64,000 nt of DNA from Cohnella zeiphila (GTDB lineage: Bacteria; Bacillota; Bacilli; Paenibacillales; Paenibacillaceae), in assembly GCF_014212055.1 (NCBI RefSeq), contig NZ_JACJVO010000007.1, positions 186,001 through 250,000 on the forward strand, in the 5' to 3' direction. This document shows, piece by piece, positions 8,735 through 18,096 of the stretch; position 1 is the first letter of the stretch, and the number at the start of each line of letters is the position of its first letter. The position numbers and the translations under genes are program-made. Under the pieces are notes generated by a model. It ran no database searches, had not been told where the DNA came from, and worked only from the letters and a program-made list of their open reading frames with translations.

Positions 8735-10441
8735 TCAGGAAGGCTGTTTTTTGTTTTCCCTGGAGCGGTAAATGGACGGCCGGATTTTGCTGTTGGGCAG
8801 CGGTTGCCGCAGCAGAACGCTCAAGAGCGCCTTGCCGTTGAACGGAATGAACGGCCACATGTAAGGCGCGTTGAACGAACGGATCATGACCAGGCTGATC
8901 AGCGCGATCGTCGAGCAGACGACGAGCCCCGGCACGCCGAGCGCGAAGGCGGACAGCAGCAGGGCGAGCCGCACGATCCGGTTGGCCAGCCCCAGCTCGT
9001 AGCTCGGCGTCGCGAAAGTGCCGATGGCCGCCACGGCCATGTACAGGATGACCTCGTTGATGAACAAACCCGTCTTGACGGCAATGTCGCCGACCAGTAT
9101 TGCGGACACGAGCGACATCGCCGTTACGAGCGGCGTCGGCGTATGGACGGCCGCCAGCCTCATCAGATCGACCCCGACCTCCACGAGCAGGAACTGGACG
9201 ACCAGCGGCAAGTCTCCCGTGTCGTTCGCGCCCAGAAACCATAACCAATTCGGGCGAAGTCCCGTATTCTGGGCGAACAGATACCACATCGGCAGCAGGA
9301 ACACGGACGTCAAGATGCCGAAAAAACGAACCCAGCGCAGATAAGTGCCGATGAGCGGATTTTGACGCTTCTCCTCCGCATGCTGGACCAGATCGAAGTA
9401 CGTCGTCGGCAGCAGCATTACGCTCGGGGACGTGTCCACCATCAGCGTCACGCTTCCGTTAAGCAGGTGGGCGGAGACGACGTCCGGGCGCTCCGAATAG
9501 CGGACGAGCGGGAACGGGTTCCAGTTCGTCTTGACGGTCATCTCCTCGAGCTGTTTGTCGGCGAGCGGTATGCCGTCGATGTTGACCGCCTGCACCTTAT
9601 CGCGCACGGACTCGATCAGTTCCGGATTGGCGATATCTTCGATATAGCCGAGCGCGATATCGGTTTGGGTGCGGGTGCCGACTCTCAAAATTTCGAAGCG
9701 AACGCGCTTGTCGCGCAGCCGCCGGCGCACCAGCGCGACGTTGAAAAGCAGCGTCTCCGTAAAGCCGTCCCGGCTGCCCCGGACGACCTTCTCCAGCTCC
9801 GGCTCCTCGGGCGAACGGGTCGGGAATTGCTTCATGTCGAGCAGAAGCACTTCCGTCTCCCCGTCCACGTAAAGGGCGGAGTTGCCCATCAAAACATTCT
9901 CGAGCATATTCTCGAAAGACGAGGTGCGGGTCACTTGAGCGATGGGCAGATCGTAAGCGAGAAAAGCGTTCAATGCGTATTCGTCATGGCGGACGGCCTC
10001 CGAATCGGCGTACGACAGCCGCTTGAGAAGCTCCGTCACTTCGACGCTCTGGATGAGCGTGCTCAGGAACAGCAGCCCGGCTTTGCGGCCGCCGAACGTC
10101 ATTTGCCGCACTTGAACGTCGAAGCTTTCTTCATACCCGGCTTTCTTCCGAAGCTGTTCGATCCACTCCTCGATCCGCGGCGCGATCCGGTCGTTCGGAT
10201 CTTCGGGCGGCTCCTCGCGGGCCGGCTGCACGTCGATCCGCTCGCGCTTCTCATCCCGTTTCGGCTCCAGCCGCTTTTTGCCGTCTTCTCTCATCTCGCT
10301 CCGAAGGAGCTCCTCGATCGGCTTCGGCCGGATCATGCCGGGAGCCGGATGCGCCTCCCGGCCGGGACCGTCGTCCCGGCTCCGGACGGATGCTTCTCCT
10401 TCCCGGTTCGTTTCCATACTGCCGTGATCGTTCCGTTCCAT
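8735..10441 (-). CDS. spoVAF: Stage V sporulation protein AF, GerA-family spore germination protein
   Basis: This 568-residue protein belongs to the GerA/SpoVAF family. A hydrophilic N-terminal half (DVQVRQMTFGGRKAGLL, NALYVDGETEVLLLD-like region) is followed by about five membrane helices from residue 385. It sits in the inner membrane of the spore and aids germination. At 568 residues it is longer than usual: a charged, low-complexity stretch of about 95 residues precedes the conserved part. The start at 10441 follows GAGGAG with an 11-base gap; the Met at residue 9 is an alternative. It directly follows spoVAB. The genes that lie between them in Bacillus (spoVAC, AD, AE) are absent here. 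Confidence 0.92.
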   Translation of the reverse strand: MERNDHGSMETNREGEASVRSRDDGPGREAHPAPGMIRPKPIEELLRSEMREDGKKRLEPKRDEKRERIDVQPAREEPPEDPNDRIAPRIEEWIEQLRKKAGYEESFDVQVRQMTFGGRKAGLLFLSTLIQSVEVTELLKRLSYADSEAVRHDEYALNAFLAYDLPIAQVTRTSSFENMLENVLMGNSALYVDGETEVLLLDMKQFPTRSPEEPELEKVVRGSRDGFTETLLFNVALVRRRLRDKRVRFEILRVGTRTQTDIALGYIEDIANPELIESVRDKVQAVNIDGIPLADKQLEEMTVKTNWNPFPLVRYSERPDVVSAHLLNGSVTLMVDTSPSVMLLPTTYFDLVQHAEEKRQNPLIGTYLRWVRFFGILTSVFLLPMWYLFAQNTGLRPNWLWFLGANDTGDLPLVVQFLLVEVGVDLMRLAAVHTPTPLVTAMSLVSAILVGDIAVKTGLFINEVILYMAVAAIGTFATPSYELGLANRIVRLALLLSAFALGVPGLVVCSTIALISLVMIRSFNAPYMWPFIPFNGKALLSVLLRQPLPNSKIRPSIYRSRENKKQPS

Positions 10442-10463
10442 CCGTGATCCAACTCCTCTTCGT

Positions 10464-10892
10464 TCATTTCGCTTGGAGAACCAGCCAATCGACGAGCGAG
10501 CCCGCCACTTTGCCGAGCGCCATGGCGAGCAGCAGCGCGAATAAGTACGGTTTGAGTTTGAGACGCTTCGTCAGAATCGGAATGACGTTCAGCACTTCGG
10601 TCAGGGCGGCGGCCAGCATTCCGATGAATACCCCTGTGAAAATGGCGGGAGCGAGCAGTACGATCTTGGGGAGCGAAAGCCTCCAATCGAAAAAATCCGC
10701 GCAGTTGAAATAAATCGCGCCGCTCAGAAGCGCCGATTCGAACGCCCATGAGCGGCGATGGGCGCGGGTGAACTGCACGAGCCGGGGCACGATGTCCAGC
10801 ACGATGAGCAGGGCGACGAACGCGCTGCCGACCGCAAAGCCCCCGGCCAGTCCCGCCACGAACACCATCAAGCCTCGCGCCGCTTCCGTCAT
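10464..10892 (-). CDS. spoVAB: Stage V sporulation protein AB
   Basis: This 142-residue integral membrane protein has four predicted helices and the SpoVAB segment SGAIYFNCADFFDWRLSLPK. It takes part in dipicolinic acid movement across the spore inner membrane. It overlaps spoVAA by four bases (ATGA), and spoVAF starts 22 bp downstream. Confidence 0.92.
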   Translation of the reverse strand: MTEAARGLMVFVAGLAGGFAVGSAFVALLIVLDIVPRLVQFTRAHRRSWAFESALLSGAIYFNCADFFDWRLSLPKIVLLAPAIFTGVFIGMLAAALTEVLNVIPILTKRLKLKPYLFALLLAMALGKVAGSLVDWLVLQAK

Positions 10893-11518
10893 CGCTTCCG
10901 CCTCCCGCTCGGCTCATGCTTTTTCCGGTATTCCTCGGTAATGACGTAATGGTTCACGTTCTCCTGGTACATGAACATCTCCACTTCGAGCGGATTCGGC
11001 TCGTCGTTCCATCTGCGGCCCAGCATCCGGTTGAAAAAAAGCAGCATCCCGAAGCCGATGCCGAGCGAATACGGAACCTGGAACAGCCATGGGTGCCAGT
11101 CCGGATTACCTGTCAGCAGACGGACGATCCGGCGCTGCACGTCGGGCATGTTCACGTCGGCGTGAAAATTGATGATCGCCATCCCCGAGCCGAAAAACAG
11201 CAGGACCCAGGCGAGTATGAAAAGCAGTCGGCGAGGTTTCACGAGCCCGCCTTCCGCCACTTCCACCAGAACGTGCGGCTCGCCGTACGTCTCGATCGCC
11301 ACGTCCGGCGACACTTCCCGAATGATTCGGACAATGTGCAGCATATCGATGACGAGGAGATGCCCGTCCTCGGGACGGACCCGAAGCACCGGCAGCGGCA
11401 GCAGCCGCTGCTCCCATTCCGCGTCGGCGACGATTCGCGCCACGTCGGACATCCGAATCAGCGCATCGGGCGCAACGACGATTCTTCGGCGAAGCCGAAT
11501 ATAGACGGTCGCATCCAT
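10889..11518 (-). CDS. spoVAA: Stage V sporulation protein AA
   Basis: This 209-residue protein starts MDATVYIRLRRRIVVAPDA. It has a soluble N-terminal domain and two membrane helices (about 110-130 and 150-170), as in SpoVAA. The ATG at 11518 follows AAGGGGGG; the longer open frame upstream is not family-like. It is the first gene of a short spoVAA-spoVAB-spoVAF-lysA run, separated from sigF by a terminator and a candidate forespore promoter. Confidence 0.93.
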   Translation of the reverse strand: MDATVYIRLRRRIVVAPDALIRMSDVARIVADAEWEQRLLPLPVLRVRPEDGHLLVIDMLHIVRIIREVSPDVAIETYGEPHVLVEVAEGGLVKPRRLLFILAWVLLFFGSGMAIINFHADVNMPDVQRRIVRLLTGNPDWHPWLFQVPYSLGIGFGMLLFFNRMLGRRWNDEPNPLEVEMFMYQENVNHYVITEEYRKKHEPSGRRKR

Positions 11519-11565
11519 GACGAATCCCCCCTTTGCCGGCAGCCGGGATGCGCCAACGTTTCCTT

Positions 11566-11596
11566 TAGTATGAAGCAAAGCGCCGGAAAGATATCC
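11566..11596 (-). promoter_or_regulatory. Candidate sigma-G/F forespore promoter of spoVAA
   Basis: On the minus strand CATACTA (11566-11572) matches the CATnnTA -10 of sigma-G. GGATA (11592-11596) is a partial match to the -35, with a 19-bp spacer, one longer than ideal. It lies 47 bp before the spoVAA start. Confidence 0.45.
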
Positions 11597-11628
11597 CCAA
11601 ACGCGACGTATTCCCCAAAAAAGCAAAA

Positions 11629-11669
11629 ACCGCCCTGACGCGGAGGCTGTATCTCCTCCGGACGGCGGT
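11629..11669 (-). terminator. Terminator after sigF
   Basis: Minus-strand ACCGCC..CCGGAGG / CCTCCG..GGCGGT forms a stem followed by TTTTTGCTTTTTT. It separates the early spoIIA operon from the late spoVA genes. Confidence 0.85.
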
Positions 11670-11680
11670 CTTGCTTCGTG

Positions 11681-12442
11681 CTATTGCGCGATCTGCTCTT
11701 TGATGTTCTGCAATATCTTCTTTTCCAGCCGGCTGACCTGAACCTGCGAGATTCCTAGCCGGCTCGCTACCTCCGATTGCGTCTGGTCGCGGAAGTAGCG
11801 CAAATAGACGATCAATCTTTCACGCTCGCTTAAGCCCTGGATGGCCTGGGTCAGCGCCATCTTGTCGAACCATTTCTCCTGCGAATCGTCCGCAATCTGA
11901 TCCATCAGCGTAATCGGATCGCCGTCGTTCTCGAACACCGTCTCGTGAATCGACGTCGGAGGCTTGTTCGCTTCCTGCGCGAACACGATTTCCTCGGGCG
12001 TGACGCCGAGCTGCTCGGCCACTTCCGAGATCGTCGGCTGACGTCCGAGCGTCTTGGACAGCTCGTCCTTCGCCTTCCGCACCCGGTTCGCCATCTCCTT
12101 CAGGGAGCGGCTTACCTTCAGCGTTCCGTCGTCCCTCAGGAACCGCTGAATCTCTCCTATAATCATCGGGACGGCGTAAGTCGAGAACTTGACGTCGTAA
12201 CTTAGATCGAATTTGTCCACCGACTTCAGCAGACCGATACAGCCGATCTGGAACAAATCTTCGGCGTCGTAGCCCCTGCCGGAGAAACGCTGCACGACGG
12301 ACCAGACCAGACGGATATTGCTTTGAACCAGCGTATCGCGCGCCGTGCTGTCACCGGATTGACTGAGCGCGATCAGGCGCTTCACTTCCGCGTCATCCAG
12401 GTATCCGGGCGGCGACGACGAGCGTTTCCATTCGATATCCAT
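11681..12442 (-). CDS. sigF: RNA polymerase sporulation sigma factor F
   Basis: This 253-residue sigma-70 factor has region 2 (IRLVWSVVQRFSGRGYDAEDLFQIG, KFSTYAVPMIIGEIQRFLRDD), region 3, and region 4 with helix-turn-helix QSEVASRLGISQVQVSR. It directs the first forespore genes. It is held by SpoIIAB and freed when SpoIIAA binds that anti-sigma factor; all three genes lie here in the classical order. Length and sequence are standard. Confidence 0.97.
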   Translation of the reverse strand: MDIEWKRSSSPPGYLDDAEVKRLIALSQSGDSTARDTLVQSNIRLVWSVVQRFSGRGYDAEDLFQIGCIGLLKSVDKFDLSYDVKFSTYAVPMIIGEIQRFLRDDGTLKVSRSLKEMANRVRKAKDELSKTLGRQPTISEVAEQLGVTPEEIVFAQEANKPPTSIHETVFENDGDPITLMDQIADDSQEKWFDKMALTQAIQGLSERERLIVYLRYFRDQTQSEVASRLGISQVQVSRLEKKILQNIKEQIAQ

Positions 12443-12466
12443 GCCTCCAACCCCTGCCGCGCGGTT

Positions 12467-12913
12467 TTAGTTGAACAGCGCCTTCTTGGACTCGATGCGC
12501 TTCTTCATCCGAAGCCTCGTCCCTCGGCTCGGTTCGCTCGTCACTTCAAGCTCGTCCATGAAGTTCTCGATAATCGTAAAGCCCATCCCGGAACGTTCCA
12601 ATTCCGGACGGGAGGTGAACAGCGGCTGGCGGGCGAGGTCAATGTCCTCGATGCCCCGGCCTTCGTCGCTGACCATGATCGATACCGTATCTCCTACGAT
12701 CTCTGCTTCCAGGGCCACGATCCCTTCCGGCGAATTCTCATAGCCGTGAATGATCGCGTTCGTGACCGCTTCGGACACAACCGTCTTGATGTCGTTAAGC
12801 TGCTCCAGCGTCGGGTCCAACTGCGAGACGAACGCCGCCACCGTCACCCGGGCGAAAGATTCGTTCTCCGAGCGGCTGGCAAACGACAGCTTCATGAAAT
12901 TGCGTTCGCTCAT
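12467..12913 (-). CDS. spoIIAB: Anti-sigma F factor and serine kinase
   Basis: This 148-residue GHKL-fold kinase has the N box [11 protein letters not shown], the G1 box [10 protein letters not shown] and the G2 region [15 protein letters not shown]. It binds sigma-F with ATP and phosphorylates SpoIIAA on serine. Its ATG overlaps the spoIIAA stop by four bases, which keeps the two proteins in balance. Confidence 0.97.
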   Translation of the reverse strand: MSERNFMKLSFASRSENESFARVTVAAFVSQLDPTLEQLNDIKTVVSEAVTNAIIHGYENSPEGIVALEAEIVGDTVSIMVSDEGRGIEDIDLARQPLFTSRPELERSGMGFTIIENFMDELEVTSEPSRGTRLRMKKRIESKKALFN

Positions 12914-13263
12914 GATACAACCTCCAGACTGGCCAACGCCGATCGTTCCGTCTCATAGAGAGACAGAATCTTGAACAACCCCGACAATTCGAACAGTCTC
13001 TTCACGCCGGTCTGCACGTCGCTGACGACCATTTTCCCGCCGCGGCTCTTGATCAGCTTGTAACGGCCGAGAATGACGCCGAGACCCGAGCTGTCCATGA
13101 ATTGCAAATCTTTCAGACTCAGCACCACATGATCGCAGCGCCCCCGCAATATCGCGTCTTCCATCTTGAACCGAACGACATCCGCGGTATGATGATCCAA
13201 TTCCCCTCTCAAGCGGACGACCAGCACGTTCCGATGCTGCTCCAGCTCCACCTGCAAACTCAT
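12910..13263 (-). CDS. spoIIAA: Anti-sigma F factor antagonist
   Basis: This 117-residue STAS-domain protein carries the phospho-acceptor serine in [17 protein letters not shown]. The unphosphorylated form, produced by the SpoIIE phosphatase, releases sigma-F. GGGAGGAG precedes the ATG. A 188-bp gap separates it from dacF and should hold the promoter; I could not place a convincing sigma-H box there. Confidence 0.96.
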   Translation of the reverse strand: MSLQVELEQHRNVLVVRLRGELDHHTADVVRFKMEDAILRGRCDHVVLSLKDLQFMDSSGLGVILGRYKLIKSRGGKMVVSDVQTGVKRLFELSGLFKILSLYETERSALASLEVVS

Positions 13264-13451
13264 GCGGATTCTCCTCCCATCGAGATCGGCCTATCCTCGC
13301 AGCCTCTTACCCTCACTCCTTTCTACGAATCCGGCACTCATTCCTGCCCTCCGACAAAAGTAGAAGCTACCCGCCTTCACGCGACAAAAAGCGCAAAGAG
13401 GCGGAAGACGCGCAGCGTCCAGCCCCCTTGCCCTTCTCATCCCGTTCTCGC

Positions 13452-14669
13452 CTATCCGTGCATGAACAGCTTGCCCGCCGAACGCTTCATCAGCGTCCAC
13501 CAGCCCGCGCGTCCCACCGATGCCGGCGCTTCGATCGGAAATTCCGTCATGACCTCGTTGCCCCGGTAGACGATCAGCTTGCCGACCTGCTGGCCGGCCT
13601 TGACCGGCGCGGTCACCTTGTTATCGAGCAGAAGCTCGTGACGGATGTTGCCTTTGCCGTCGCCTTTGCGCACCAGCACGCTGTACGGATGCTTGGCGAC
13701 GATCGGCAGCTTGGCCTGGCTGCCCTTCTCGATCGCGAGCGAACCGATGGCGTCGCCGGTCTTGTAGATCGGCACGTTCGTGAATTGGGCGAACGCGTAA
13801 TCGAACAGCTTCGACACTTCCGCATTGCGCGTCTTCGTGTTCGGCTCGCCCATGACGACCGCGATCAGCCGGAGGTTGTCGCGCTTCGCCGTCGCCGACA
13901 AGCAGAACTTCGCCTCGCCGGTAAAACCGGTCTTCAGTCCGTCCGCCCCGTGATAGAACCGGACCATCTTGTTCGTGTTCACGAGCCAGAACGGCTTGGG
14001 CGAATCCTTGCGCAAATAGTCCTGGTATTTGCCGGTATACTGCGTGATCCTCTCGTGCTTGAGCAGTTCCCTCGACATGACGGCAATATCGTGCGCGGAC
14101 GATACGTGCTCCGCCGCCGGAAGACCGTTGCAGTTGATGAACTTGGTGTTCTTCATGCCCAGCTGCTGCGCTTTGGCGTTCATCATCTTGACGAACTCAT
14201 CTTCGCTGCCCGCCAGCTTCTCCGCGAGCGCGACCGAAGCGTCGTTGCCGGAAGCGAGCGCCACGCCTTTGAGCATGTCGTCCACCGTCATCTCTTCTCC
14301 GGGCTCGAGAAAAATTTGCGAACCGCCCATCGAAGCCGCGTATTCGCTCGTCTGCACTTTATCGGTGAGCTTCAGGCGTCCGTCATCAAGCGCCTCCATC
14401 ACGAGCAGCATCGTCATGATCTTCGTAATGCTGGCCGGCGGAAGGGAAGCGTGGCTGTTCTTCTCGTAGATGACCGTCCCGCTGTCGGCGTCGATCAGAA
14501 TGGCGGATCGGGCGTTCGCGGCCAGATCGGTCTGCGGCGCCGGCGCCTTGCCGGACGGAGCCGCCGGTTCCTTGGCCCACGCGGCGGAGGCCGATGCGGC
14601 CGTCAGCGCAGCGGTCAGCGTCCAAATCGCCAACGGACGAACCCATCTCCGAATGGTTGCATTGTGCAT
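13452..14669 (-). CDS. dacF: D-alanyl-D-alanine carboxypeptidase
   Basis: This penicillin-binding protein has Ser80 in SITK, SGN (LASGNDASVAL) and KTGFTGEAKFC, the three catalytic motifs of the S11 family. A signal peptide with ASA/AWA cleavage ends near residue 32, and a PBP5-type C-terminal domain ends with an amphipathic helix. It trims pentapeptides in forespore or cortex peptidoglycan. I chose the ATG at 14669 (GGAAGGGG, 12-base gap). An ATG at 14723, with AAGGG 8 bases away, would add 18 residues and cannot be excluded. Its position upstream of spoIIAA is the classical one. Confidence 0.93.
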   Translation of the reverse strand: MHNATIRRWVRPLAIWTLTAALTAASASAAWAKEPAAPSGKAPAPQTDLAANARSAILIDADSGTVIYEKNSHASLPPASITKIMTMLLVMEALDDGRLKLTDKVQTSEYAASMGGSQIFLEPGEEMTVDDMLKGVALASGNDASVALAEKLAGSEDEFVKMMNAKAQQLGMKNTKFINCNGLPAAEHVSSAHDIAVMSRELLKHERITQYTGKYQDYLRKDSPKPFWLVNTNKMVRFYHGADGLKTGFTGEAKFCLSATAKRDNLRLIAVVMGEPNTKTRNAEVSKLFDYAFAQFTNVPIYKTGDAIGSLAIEKGSQAKLPIVAKHPYSVLVRKGDGKGNIRHELLLDNKVTAPVKAGQQVGKLIVYRGNEVMTEFPIEAPASVGRAGWWTLMKRSAGKLFMHG

Positions 14670-14922
14670 GATTGGCTGGTACCCCTTCCAGATGCCGGAT
14701 TTGGCGTTGGTCTGTTCTTCCATCCAGTGTGCCCTTGCGCCGGATAAAATATTCGGACGTCCCCTCCCCGACTCTGCGTATCCTCCTTGCGATATTTTTT
14801 CGAAAATTTAGACTATTTTGCGATTTATTTAACACGAAACTTACACAGGATCTTCCTTTCATTAACATTTTCATGATAGGATTAATGAAAATAAATCATG
14901 AGAACCGGAGAGGAGCCTGCTT

Positions 14923-15168
14923 GTGAGAGAACCGAACGAACGTCTCGCGAATGTTGCCGCCGCTTATCTGCATAACGACGCGGAACGGGAACGCCTAGCC
15001 GGCGCGATCGCCGCGGGCGAACTAAAGGAAGCCGAGCATTCGCTGGTGGAGACGGCATGTGCGGAACAGCTTCGCGAACTGCGCCTCGAGATGGACTCCC
15101 TGTTGGATGAGCTTCGCCGGTTCCTCCGCTCCAAATCCTCACGGACCGGCGAACAGTTCGCCGCCTGA
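14923..15168 (+). CDS. Small predicted helical protein, unknown function
   Basis: This 81-residue highly charged protein is predicted to be almost all helix (LHNDAERERLAGAIAAGELKE, EQLRELRLEMDSLLDELRRFL), with a likely coiled coil at residues 40-68. The GTG start follows GGAGAGGAG by seven bases, which supports translation. It is divergent from dacF and runs into the repeat array at 15.25 kb. I do not recognise a family. Confidence 0.6.
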   Translation: MREPNERLANVAAAYLHNDAERERLAGAIAAGELKEAEHSLVETACAEQLRELRLEMDSLLDELRRFLRSKSSRTGEQFAA

Positions 15169-15252
15169 TCTTGCTCGGAAATTTTTATGTGATAAAGACC
15201 ACCAGGGCTCGCTAGCCTGGCGGTCTTGTCGTATTCTCGGTCGTGTTTACGT

Positions 15253-15600
15253 CGATATCCCGTTCCCTCAGGCTCCTGCTTCTTCGTTCTTTTTCCCGCT
15301 TTTCAACGAAATCCCTTTTGCTCAGGATGCTTATCCGTGCGTCAATTCTCCCCTTAACGCCGATATCCCGCTCGTTCAGGACTCCTGTCCGCACTTCTTA
15401 TTCTCTTTACGACGAAATCCCGTTCGTTCAGGACTCCTGTCCGCACTTCTTATTCTCTTTACGACAAAATCCCGTTCGTTCAGGACTCCTGTCCGCACTT
15501 CTTATTCTCTTTACGACGAAATCCCGCTCGTTCAGGACGCTTGGACGCCCTTCTCGTTCTTTTTACGACGAAATCCCGTTCGCTCAGAATGCTTCTTCTG
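15253..15600 (+). repeat. Tandem array A: seven forward units of a 52-54 bp repeat
   Basis: Core CGAWATCCCGYTCGYTCAGG begins at 15253, 15307, 15361, 15413, 15465, 15517 and 15569, giving periods of 54, 54, 52, 52, 52 and 52. Units 3-5 are nearly identical over all 52 bp, which points to recent amplification. Each unit is core, then CAGGACTCCTG (a short hairpin), then a pyrimidine run ending TCTCTTTACGA. The period is not a multiple of three, so the long open frames across it cycle through all frames and are not genes. It lies in the 709-bp convergent gap between the 81-residue gene and pdp, which holds only this array, a spacer of about 100 bp and array B. Confidence 0.92.
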
Positions 15601-15695
15601 CGAAAATAGCCTTGCCAAATGAAAAGTTGAGCTGGTCGCAGCCTATTCTGCCGATTACACGGGTGATCATCAGAAAAGAGCAGGCCACGATACAT

Positions 15696-15780
15696 TCCTG
15701 AGGGACGGGGATTTCGATAAAAAGAGAGAAAAGAGGTCGGAACGAGGGCGAATCCTGAGCGAAGGGAATTTCGAAGGAAA
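15696..15780 (-). repeat. Array B: two inverted units of the same repeat
   Basis: TCCTGAGGGACGGGGATTTCG at 15696 and TCCTGAGCGAAGGGAATTTCG at 15753 are reverse complements of the array A core, 57 bp apart. The first is followed by ATAAAAAGAGAG, the complement of the pyrimidine run. They lie just beyond the 3' end of pdp and read in its sense direction. Confidence 0.8.
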
Positions 15781-15877
15781 GGGATTTTACTCCGGAAAAA
15801 AGCAAGGAAGGCTGGAGGAGAGAACCGTTCTCTCCTCCAGCCAGCCAGCCAGCCGTCTGCGTTAAGCACTAATTGCG

Positions 15878-17203
15878 TCAGTAGCGAACTCCGTATTGGG
15901 TAACGACAGCATACAGAAGCGGAAGCGAGGCGGGCGGTTCGGCGGCGAGCCTGTACGTCGCGAGCAACCGGGACCTCGCCTCACCTGCCGAGGCGTCATC
16001 CGCGCGGGCGTGCAAATAGGCGAGCGTGCCGCCCCGCTGCACGAAATCCCCGCGCTTTGCCGCCAGCTCGATGCCGACCGCGTGATCGATCGCGTCGTCC
16101 TTGGCCGCGCGGCCGGCGCCGAGCCGCATGGCGGCGACGCCGACCGCTTCGGCGTCGATGCCGTGCACGTACCCGTCCGTCTCGGAGAGGACGGGAATCC
16201 GATTGGGCGCCGCCGGCAGCAGCTCGGGGCGCTCCGTGACGGCGGGATCGCCGCCCTGGGCCGCGATCATCGCCCCAAGCTTGCGCAGCGCGGCGCCCGA
16301 CGCGAGCGCTTCAGCCAGCCGCGCGCGGGCGGACTCCGGGTCGGCCGCCCGGCGGCCGAGCACGAGCATGTGCGCGCCAAGCGCCAGGCACAGCTCGCGA
16401 AGGTCGTCCGGCCCTTCGCCGCGCAGCACCTCGATCGCTTCGAGGACTTCAAGCGCGTTGCCGACGAATCGGCCGAGAGGCTGGTCCATGTCGCTGATCG
16501 CCGCAACCGTCTCGCGCCCGACCTGCGTACCGATCGCGACCATCGCCTGGGCGAGCCGGATGGCATCTTCGGCCGTTTTCATGAACGCGCCGCTTCCATA
16601 CTTGACGTCCAGCAGAATCGCATCCGCTCCCGCGGCGATCTTCTTGCTCATGACGGAGCTGGCGATCAGCGGAATCGAATCGACGGTGCCGGTGACGTCT
16701 CGCAGCGCGTACAGCTTCTTGTCCGCCGGAGCGATATTGCCGCTTTGTCCGATAACGGCGGCTCCGATCTCATTGACCTGAGCGAAGAAAGCTTCCCGGC
16801 TCAGCTCCGTCCGGAAGCCCGCGATCGACTCCAGCTTGTCGATCGTTCCGCCGGTATGTCCGAGTCCCCTCCCGCTCATCTTGGCGACCCGCACGCCGCA
16901 GGCGGCCACCAGCGGCGCCAGAATGAGCGTCGTCTTGTCGCCGACGCCGCCCGTGCTGTGCTTGTCCACTTTGACTCCGCGAATGGCGGAAAGGTCGACG
17001 ACGTCTCCCGAATGAGCCATCGCCATCGTGAGCGCAGCCGTCTCCTCGTCGGACATTCCGGTGAAACAGACGGCCATCGCCCACGCGGCGGTCTGGTAAT
17101 CGGGAATTTCTCCGGATACGATGCCGCTGATGATGGATCGGATTTCCGCCTCGGACAGTTCGCCGCCGGTTCTTTTTTTTCGTATCAAGTCAACCATTCG
17201 CAT
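15878..17203 (-). CDS. pdp: Pyrimidine-nucleoside phosphorylase
   Basis: This 441-residue enzyme splits uridine and thymidine (and deoxyuridine) with phosphate to give the base and (deoxy)ribose 1-phosphate. It has an N-terminal helical domain ([21 protein letters not shown]), the glycine-rich phosphate loop [14 protein letters not shown], and [13 protein letters not shown], the thymidine phosphorylase family signature. GGGAGGG precedes the ATG at 17203. It closes the xerD-deoB-punA-pdp gene run, supplying pentose phosphate to DeoB. Confidence 0.96.
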   Translation of the reverse strand: MRMVDLIRKKRTGGELSEAEIRSIISGIVSGEIPDYQTAAWAMAVCFTGMSDEETAALTMAMAHSGDVVDLSAIRGVKVDKHSTGGVGDKTTLILAPLVAACGVRVAKMSGRGLGHTGGTIDKLESIAGFRTELSREAFFAQVNEIGAAVIGQSGNIAPADKKLYALRDVTGTVDSIPLIASSVMSKKIAAGADAILLDVKYGSGAFMKTAEDAIRLAQAMVAIGTQVGRETVAAISDMDQPLGRFVGNALEVLEAIEVLRGEGPDDLRELCLALGAHMLVLGRRAADPESARARLAEALASGAALRKLGAMIAAQGGDPAVTERPELLPAAPNRIPVLSETDGYVHGIDAEAVGVAAMRLGAGRAAKDDAIDHAVGIELAAKRGDFVQRGGTLAYLHARADDASAGEARSRLLATYRLAAEPPASLPLLYAVVTQYGVRY

Positions 17204-17247
17204 CCCGAGTTCCCTCCCCGTAACGGTTGCGTCTCGCCGCCGGCAGT

Positions 17248-18093
17248 CTAAAGCTTCGGAAGCAGCGCCAGCACGAGCGAGACGAACTGCGATTTGACCC
17301 GTTCCGTCGTCTCCATCACTTCCTCGTGCGAGAGCGGCTGGTCGAGAATACCTGACGCCATATTCGTAATGCAGGAGATTCCGACGACTTCCATTCCGCT
17401 GTGGCGGGCCACGATCACTTCCGGCACGGTGGACATGCCGACCGCGTCGGCGCCGAGCGCGCGCAGCATGCGAATCTCCGCCGGCGTCTCGTAGCTGGGC
17501 CCGAGCAGGCCGACGTAGACGCCTTCCTGCAGGGGCACGCCCAGCTCGGCAGCCGTCTCCTTGGCGACCTGGCGCAGGCGGCGGGAATAGGCTTCGGACA
17601 TATCCGGGAACCGGACGCCGAGCGCATTGTCGTTAGGACCGACGAGCGGATTGCGGCCCGTCAGGTTGATATGATCGGAAATGAGCATCAGGTTGCCGGA
17701 GGCGAAGTCAAGATTGATGCCGCCCGCGGCGTTCGTCACGAGCAGCGCCTTCGCGCCCAGCTGCTTCATGACGCGTACCGGCAAAGCGGTCCGCTCCGGC
17801 TCATAGCCTTCGTACATGTGGAATCGTCCGCGCATCAGCGCAACGACCCGGCCCTGAAGGCGGCCGACGACGAGTTCGCCGGCATGCCCTTCCACCGTCG
17901 ACACCGGAAAATGAGGGATGTCCGCATACGGAATCGTCACCGCCTCTTCCATCTCGTCCCCGATCACGCCCAAGCCGGAGCCGAGAATAAGCCCCAGCTC
18001 CGGCTGCAGCGGCGTAAGCGACGCGATATAGGCCGCCGCCTCTTCGATAATTTGCTTGCTAGCGTGTGCCAAGTCCGATCTCTCCCCATTCAT
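17248..18093 (-). CDS. punA: Purine-nucleoside phosphorylase
   Basis: This 281-residue class II phosphorylase cleaves guanosine, inosine and their deoxy forms. Key segments are [10 protein letters not shown] (phosphate loop), [26 protein letters not shown] and [13 protein letters not shown]. The ATG at 18093, three bases after the deoB stop, has no ribosome site. The TTG at 18072 is preceded by GGGGAG at nine bases and gives an N-terminus closer in length to Bacillus PupG, so it may be the true start. Confidence 0.95.
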   Translation of the reverse strand: MNGERSDLAHASKQIIEEAAAYIASLTPLQPELGLILGSGLGVIGDEMEEAVTIPYADIPHFPVSTVEGHAGELVVGRLQGRVVALMRGRFHMYEGYEPERTALPVRVMKQLGAKALLVTNAAGGINLDFASGNLMLISDHINLTGRNPLVGPNDNALGVRFPDMSEAYSRRLRQVAKETAAELGVPLQEGVYVGLLGPSYETPAEIRMLRALGADAVGMSTVPEVIVARHSGMEVVGISCITNMASGILDQPLSHEEVMETTERVKSQFVSLVLALLPKL

Positions 18094-18096
18094 GTT

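Noticed and set aside
13264-13451. A sigma-H promoter before spoIIAA
   Set aside because: AGGAAT occurs on the minus strand, but no GAAT-type -10 lies at the right spacing, so I did not call it.
15253-15600. A CRISPR array, suggested by evenly spaced repeats
   Set aside because: The whole 52-bp unit repeats, including the part that would be spacers, and no cas genes are near.
15059-15622. Open frames of 130-190 codons running through the repeat array
   Set aside because: The 52-bp period shifts the frame every unit, so the frame stays open only because the repeat lacks stops in all three frames. There is no ribosome site.
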